Source: DASTFY01 sp963829955 (GTDB lineage Bacteria > Actinomycetota > Acidimicrobiia > Acidimicrobiales > Ilumatobacteraceae). From it: 64,000 nt of DNA. The notes below the pieces were generated by a model that was not told the origin of the DNA, ran no database searches, and saw nothing but the letters and a program-made list of their open reading frames with translations. Of the stretch, positions 60,923 through 64,000 are shown one piece after another (positions within the stretch are counted from its first letter, which is position 1; each line of letters opens with the position of its first letter). A program made the translations under genes and the position numbers. The stretch is taken from positions 1 to 64,000 of the forward strand of contig CAWHKS010000014.1 in assembly GCA_963829955.1 (NCBI GenBank), given 5' to 3'.

Positions 60923-61660
60923 TCAGAACAAGCGACTCGTGAGCTGACGGCGGTACTGCGCCGTCCGTGGGTCGTCCGGGCCCATCACCTCGAGGATGTC
61001 GACGAACTCCTGGCGGGCGACCTCGTCGTCGCGCACCAGCGGGAGCAGGTCCTCGAGCTTGGCGTCGAAGTCGTCGGCGGGAGCAGAGTCCGCACCGTCG
61101 GTCTCGATGCCGCTCTGCCCAAGGCGGGCCCGCGCGGCGAGGAGCCGCACCGGCTCCGTCTCCGGTATCCGCGCGAGCAGTCCCAGCGCCTCCTCCGTCC
61201 GCCCGTCGTCGACCATCAGCTCGGCCAGCGCGAGGACGGCCTCCGGATGCCCGGGCTCGAGCTCGAGCACCTGGCGGAGGCTGGCCTCGTCCCCGGCAGC
61301 GAGGAGCCGCGCCAGCTCCTGCTCGCCCTCGGTCGGCAGCAGCGACTCGACGAAGCGCTCGACGACATCCTCGGGATAGGCGCCGATGAAGCCATCGACC
61401 CGCTGCCCTCCGATCACGGCGTGCACCGCGGGGATCGACTGGGCCCGGAACGCGGTGGCGATCTGCGGGTTGTCGTCGACGTTGACCTTGGCGAGGACGA
61501 CCTGTCCCTCCGTGGCGTCGACGATCTTCTCGAGGATCGGCCCCAACGTGCGGCACGGTCCACACCACGGTGCCCACAGATCGACGACGACCGGCACCTG
61601 CGTGCTCCGTTCGATGACGTCGGTCTGAAACGTGGCGTCGGTGACATCGATGGCGGCCAT
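60923..61660 (-). CDS. Thioredoxin-TPR protein (YbbN/CnoX-like)
   Basis: N-terminal thioredoxin domain with WAPWCGPCRTLGP (active CxxC, residues about 30-42) and cis-Pro in SIPAVHAV, followed by TPR-like helices (about 110-240; QVLELEPGHPEAVLALAELM). This is the layout of CnoX/YbbN, a chaperone that holds clients for GroEL and DnaK under oxidative stress; unlike E. coli CnoX the CxxC is intact, so redox activity is possible. 245 residues. TAGCGT lies 6 nt before the ATG. Confidence 0.88.
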   Translation of the reverse strand: MAAIDVTDATFQTDVIERSTQVPVVVDLWAPWCGPCRTLGPILEKIVDATEGQVVLAKVNVDDNPQIATAFRAQSIPAVHAVIGGQRVDGFIGAYPEDVVERFVESLLPTEGEQELARLLAAGDEASLRQVLELEPGHPEAVLALAELMVDDGRTEEALGLLARIPETEPVRLLAARARLGQSGIETDGADSAPADDFDAKLEDLLPLVRDDEVARQEFVDILEVMGPDDPRTAQYRRQLTSRLF

Positions 61661-61666
61661 GTGGTC

Positions 61667-61672
61667 ACGCTA
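61667..61672 (-). promoter_or_regulatory. -10 hexamer TAGCGT before thioredoxin-TPR gene
   Basis: TAGCGT lies 6 nt upstream of the ATG at 61660, in a 36-nt divergent gap. Confidence 0.5.
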
Positions 61673-61683
61673 TCGGTGGCCGC

Positions 61684-61689
61684 TACCGT
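61684..61689 (+). promoter_or_regulatory. -10 hexamer TACCGT before the 61697 gene
   Basis: TACCGT lies 7 nt upstream of the ATG at 61697; both divergent genes seem leaderless. Confidence 0.5.
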
Positions 61690-61696
61690 GCACGCC

Positions 61697-62782
61697 ATGA
61701 CCAGCGAGCCGACGGCCCCCGCACGGCCGGCGGCGGCGCCGGACGCTCACGCCCAACCCATGGGCATCGATGTCCCCGCCGCGTCCTCCTGGTTGGAGGC
61801 CAACGTGAGCGGCGCGGTCGCGCCGTTCTCCTTCGAGCTCATCGCCGGCGGGCACTCCAACCTGACGTACCGCGTGGTGGGCGCGGACGGTCACCCGCTC
61901 GTGCTCCGCCGTCCGCCACTCGGGCACCTTCTCGCCTCTGCGCACGACATGGGCCGCGAGCACCGCGTCATCGCCGCCCTCGCCGGCACCCCCGTTCCGG
62001 TCGCGCCGGCCCGCGGCTTCTGCGCCGACGTCGACGTGTGCGGCGCGCCGTTCTACGTCATGGACTTCGTCGACGGTCACGTCATCCGAGACCGCGCCGC
62101 GGCCGAGACGATGCTGACGCCCGCAGCGCGAACCACCGCGGGCGGGCACCTCGTCGACACGCTTGCCGCCATCCATGCCGTCGACATCGAAGCGGTCGGT
62201 CTCTCCGACCTCGGTCGCCACGAGGGCTACATCGCCCGCCAGCTCAAGCGTTGGTACGGGCAGTGGCAGCAGTCTCAGACGCGGCCGCTGCCGACGGTCG
62301 ACGATGTGCACGACCTCCTCAGCTCGCGGATCCCCGAGCAGGGACCGGCGTGCATCGTGCACGGCGACTACCGGCTCGACAACACGATGGTCGACGACAG
62401 TGGGCACGTCATCGCCGTGCTCGATTGGGAGATCTGCACCCTGGGCGACCCCCTGGCCGACGTCGGCATGCTGATGGTGTACTGGACGGGACCGGGCGAC
62501 GAGGCTTCCGCCTGGACGGGCTCCGCGTCGACGGCACCGGGCTTCCCCGACCGCGCGGAGCTGCTCGCCCGATACGCCGGCGTGTCCGAGCGCGACGTCA
62601 GCGGCATCGAGTTCTACGTCGCGTTCGCGTTCTGGAAGCTGGCCTGCATCCTGGAGGGTGTCTACGCGCGGTACCTGGCCGGCGCGCTGGGGGGCGGCCG
62701 GGACCCGTCCGAGCACGACGCGTTCCGCCAGCAGGTCGAGGAGGCCGCGGACCAGGCCGCACTCCACGCGGCACGGCTATGA
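61697..62782 (+). CDS. Phosphotransferase family protein (APH fold, ACAD10/11-like)
   Basis: 361 residues of the aminoglycoside-phosphotransferase fold. ELIAGGHSNLTYRV is the N-lobe loop, LVLRRPPLG the Lys/Arg region, CIVHGDYRLDNTMV has the catalytic Asp and Asn, and AVLDWEICTLGDPLAD the metal Asp. The pattern matches the subgroup that in many bacteria accompanies acyl-CoA dehydrogenases and in mammals forms the N-terminal part of ACAD10/11, which phosphorylates 4-hydroxyacyl-CoA. A role in hydroxy-fatty-acid breakdown is possible inference. It overlaps the PAC2 gene. Confidence 0.85.
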   Translation: MTSEPTAPARPAAAPDAHAQPMGIDVPAASSWLEANVSGAVAPFSFELIAGGHSNLTYRVVGADGHPLVLRRPPLGHLLASAHDMGREHRVIAALAGTPVPVAPARGFCADVDVCGAPFYVMDFVDGHVIRDRAAAETMLTPAARTTAGGHLVDTLAAIHAVDIEAVGLSDLGRHEGYIARQLKRWYGQWQQSQTRPLPTVDDVHDLLSSRIPEQGPACIVHGDYRLDNTMVDDSGHVIAVLDWEICTLGDPLADVGMLMVYWTGPGDEASAWTGSASTAPGFPDRAELLARYAGVSERDVSGIEFYVAFAFWKLACILEGVYARYLAGALGGGRDPSEHDAFRQQVEEAADQAALHAARL

Positions 62783-63666
62783 CCGAGCCCTTCGAGCTGC
62801 ACGAGGGACCCGAGCTCGAGTCACCCGTCGTCATCGCCATGCTCACCGGTTGGATCGACGCCGGGGGCGCGGGGCAGATGGCCATGACCGTGCTCGAAGA
62901 GGAGTGGTCGGCGCGGCCCATCGCCACGTTCGATGCCGACACGTTCATCGACTACCGCGCCCGGCGCCCGATCATGGAGCTGCGCGACGGTGTCAACACG
63001 AACCTGGCCTGGCCATCCATCCAGCTGAAGGCCGCGAAGGACGGCGGCGATCGGGACGTCCTCCTCCTGACCGGCCACGAGCCCGACGCTGCTTGGTTCC
63101 GCTTCGTGGACGTCGCCACCGGGTTGTGCGCCGGCCTCGGGGCCCGGATGATGGTGGGCCTCGGCGCTTATCCCTTCGCCGCTCCCCACACCCGGCCGAG
63201 CCGGCTGTCGGTGAGTTGCGGCTCGGAGGAGGTGGCGGCGACCGTGCCGTACCTGAAGAACTCCGTCGACGTCCCGGCGGGTGTGCAGGCCGCGCTCGAG
63301 CACGGCTTCACCGCCCGGGGCATCCCCGCGCTCGGACTGTGGGCCCAGGTGCCGCACTACGTCTCGGCGTCGGCCTACCCGCAGGCCAGCATGGCCCTGC
63401 TCGGTGCGCTGCGCGACGTCGCCGGGCTGGAAGTCGAGGCCGGGCTGCTACGGGATGAGGCTGACCGCCACGGCCACCGCTTGGACGAGCTGATCGCCTC
63501 CAACAGCGAGCACCTCGCCGTGCTGCACCAGCTCGAACAGGCCTACGACGAGGAGGCCGCCGCCGGTGGACCCTCCGCATCGTTGCCGTTCACCGACAAC
63601 GACATCCCGAGCGGCGACGAGCTCGCCGCCGAGCTGGAACGCTTCCTCCGCGAACAGGGCCGCTAA
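62779..63666 (+). CDS. PAC2 family protein
   Basis: 295 residues. Opening VVIAMLTGWIDAGGAGQMAM, then FDADTFIDYRARRP, LLLTGHEPDAAWFRF and VGLGAYPFAAPHTRP, all typical of the PAC2 (proteasome assembly chaperone 2) family found in Actinobacteria. The C-terminal acidic helical tail is family-typical. The biochemical role in bacteria is unclear; a link to the proteasome is from eukaryotic relatives only. The ATG overlaps the phosphotransferase stop. Confidence 0.88.
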   Translation: MTEPFELHEGPELESPVVIAMLTGWIDAGGAGQMAMTVLEEEWSARPIATFDADTFIDYRARRPIMELRDGVNTNLAWPSIQLKAAKDGGDRDVLLLTGHEPDAAWFRFVDVATGLCAGLGARMMVGLGAYPFAAPHTRPSRLSVSCGSEEVAATVPYLKNSVDVPAGVQAALEHGFTARGIPALGLWAQVPHYVSASAYPQASMALLGALRDVAGLEVEAGLLRDEADRHGHRLDELIASNSEHLAVLHQLEQAYDEEAAAGGPSASLPFTDNDIPSGDELAAELERFLREQGR

Positions 63667-63693
63667 CCGCGCCGGCGCCGGCCGTCGGCCGGG

Positions 63694-64000
63694 CTAATAG
63701 GGCCAAGTCTCCCCGTCGTGGCCGAGGCGGCGGGCGACCGAGCCGAGGCGGGCGACGAGCAACACCTTGATGACCACGTTGCGGGCGAACCAGCCCAGCT
63801 CGAGGAGTTGCCGCGCGACGTTGCGTGGCCATTCGCTCCCGGTCAGGTCGTCCCGCCGGTAGCGCGTCAACGAGCCGTCCCGGCCCAGGTAGCGGAACCG
63901 CCGGCCCGGAATCAGGCTCGTCAGCAGGGCCAGCGTGACGCCGATCGAGCTGAAGGAGTCGTGGATGAGCAGCGTCCCGCCCGGCGCTACCCGCGCTCCC
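63694..64000 (-). CDS. Class I SAM-dependent methyltransferase, C-terminal part (runs off right edge)
   Basis: Only the last 101 residues are in the window. RVAPGGTLLIHDSFSSIGV is the post-motif-III region of a class I methyltransferase of the Methyltransf_24 type, which often acts on small molecules or glycans; the rest is helical and ends ETWPY before the TAG. The N-terminal SAM-binding loop lies outside. It is convergent with the PAC2 gene (27-nt gap). Confidence 0.7.
   Translation of the reverse strand, partial: GARVAPGGTLLIHDSFSSIGVTLALLTSLIPGRRFRYLGRDGSLTRYRRDDLTGSEWPRNVARQLLELGWFARNVVIKVLLVARLGSVARRLGHDGETWPY

Overview
The window is high-GC DNA from an actinobacterium. Lineage markers are an MtrA/MtrB pair followed by a GerMN lipoprotein, a BldD-like regulator with the c-di-GMP-binding signature, a PimB-type mannosyltransferase, a polyprenol-phosphate-mannose synthase, DUF3040 and DUF58/transglutaminase proteins, and Thr/Pro-rich tails on secreted proteins. 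A deep branch such as Acidimicrobiia fits, but this is inference; there is no rRNA gene to settle it.

Left part (1-26 kb): partial small protein, acyl-CoA dehydrogenase and ROK kinase on the minus strand; a plus-strand moxR-DUF58-transglutaminase operon; DUF3040, dinB and a Ppm-type glycosyltransferase (the last two frameshifted); PIG-L deacetylase and inositol phosphatase, divergent; mtrA-mtrB-lipoprotein; 6-phosphofructokinase; glycerol kinase; ACT protein, AlaC-type aminotransferase and inorganic pyrophosphatase; then a long minus-strand block running queG-pimB-membrane protein-SRPBCC-ArsA-hypothetical-ROK glucokinase, mostly with overlapping stop and start codons.

Middle part (26-43 kb): queF, then a five-gene minus-strand block (26776-36755) of membrane proteins: two large flippase-like fusions, one with an intact kinase domain and one with a pseudokinase domain, flanking an NDH-2, an MFS exporter and an OatA-like O-acyltransferase. 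After three small enzyme genes comes a degraded accessory segment (about 38.4-43.3 kb) of lower GC: gene remnants, a sulfotransferase, a GT-C glycosyltransferase and a decayed tyrosine recombinase, ending at tRNA-Val(GAC). This looks like an old integrated element.

Right part (43.5-64 kb) is core genome in a familiar bacterial order: hemW, bldD, rsmE, dnaJ, hrcA, photolyase, MFS, lepA, a large secreted propeller protein, rpsT, holA, folP-like, comEC and comEA, then a thioredoxin-TPR protein, an aminoglycoside-phosphotransferase-fold protein, a PAC2 protein and the end of a methyltransferase gene.

Two window-wide patterns matter for reading it. First, at least 20 genes have a TANNNT hexamer 6-10 nt before the chosen start codon and usually no Shine-Dalgarno sequence, which suggests widespread leaderless transcription and helped pick starts. 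Second, five otherwise intact genes (dinB, ppm-like, sulfotransferase, GT-C glycosyltransferase, hemW) each carry one single-base frameshift; at least some are probably sequence errors.
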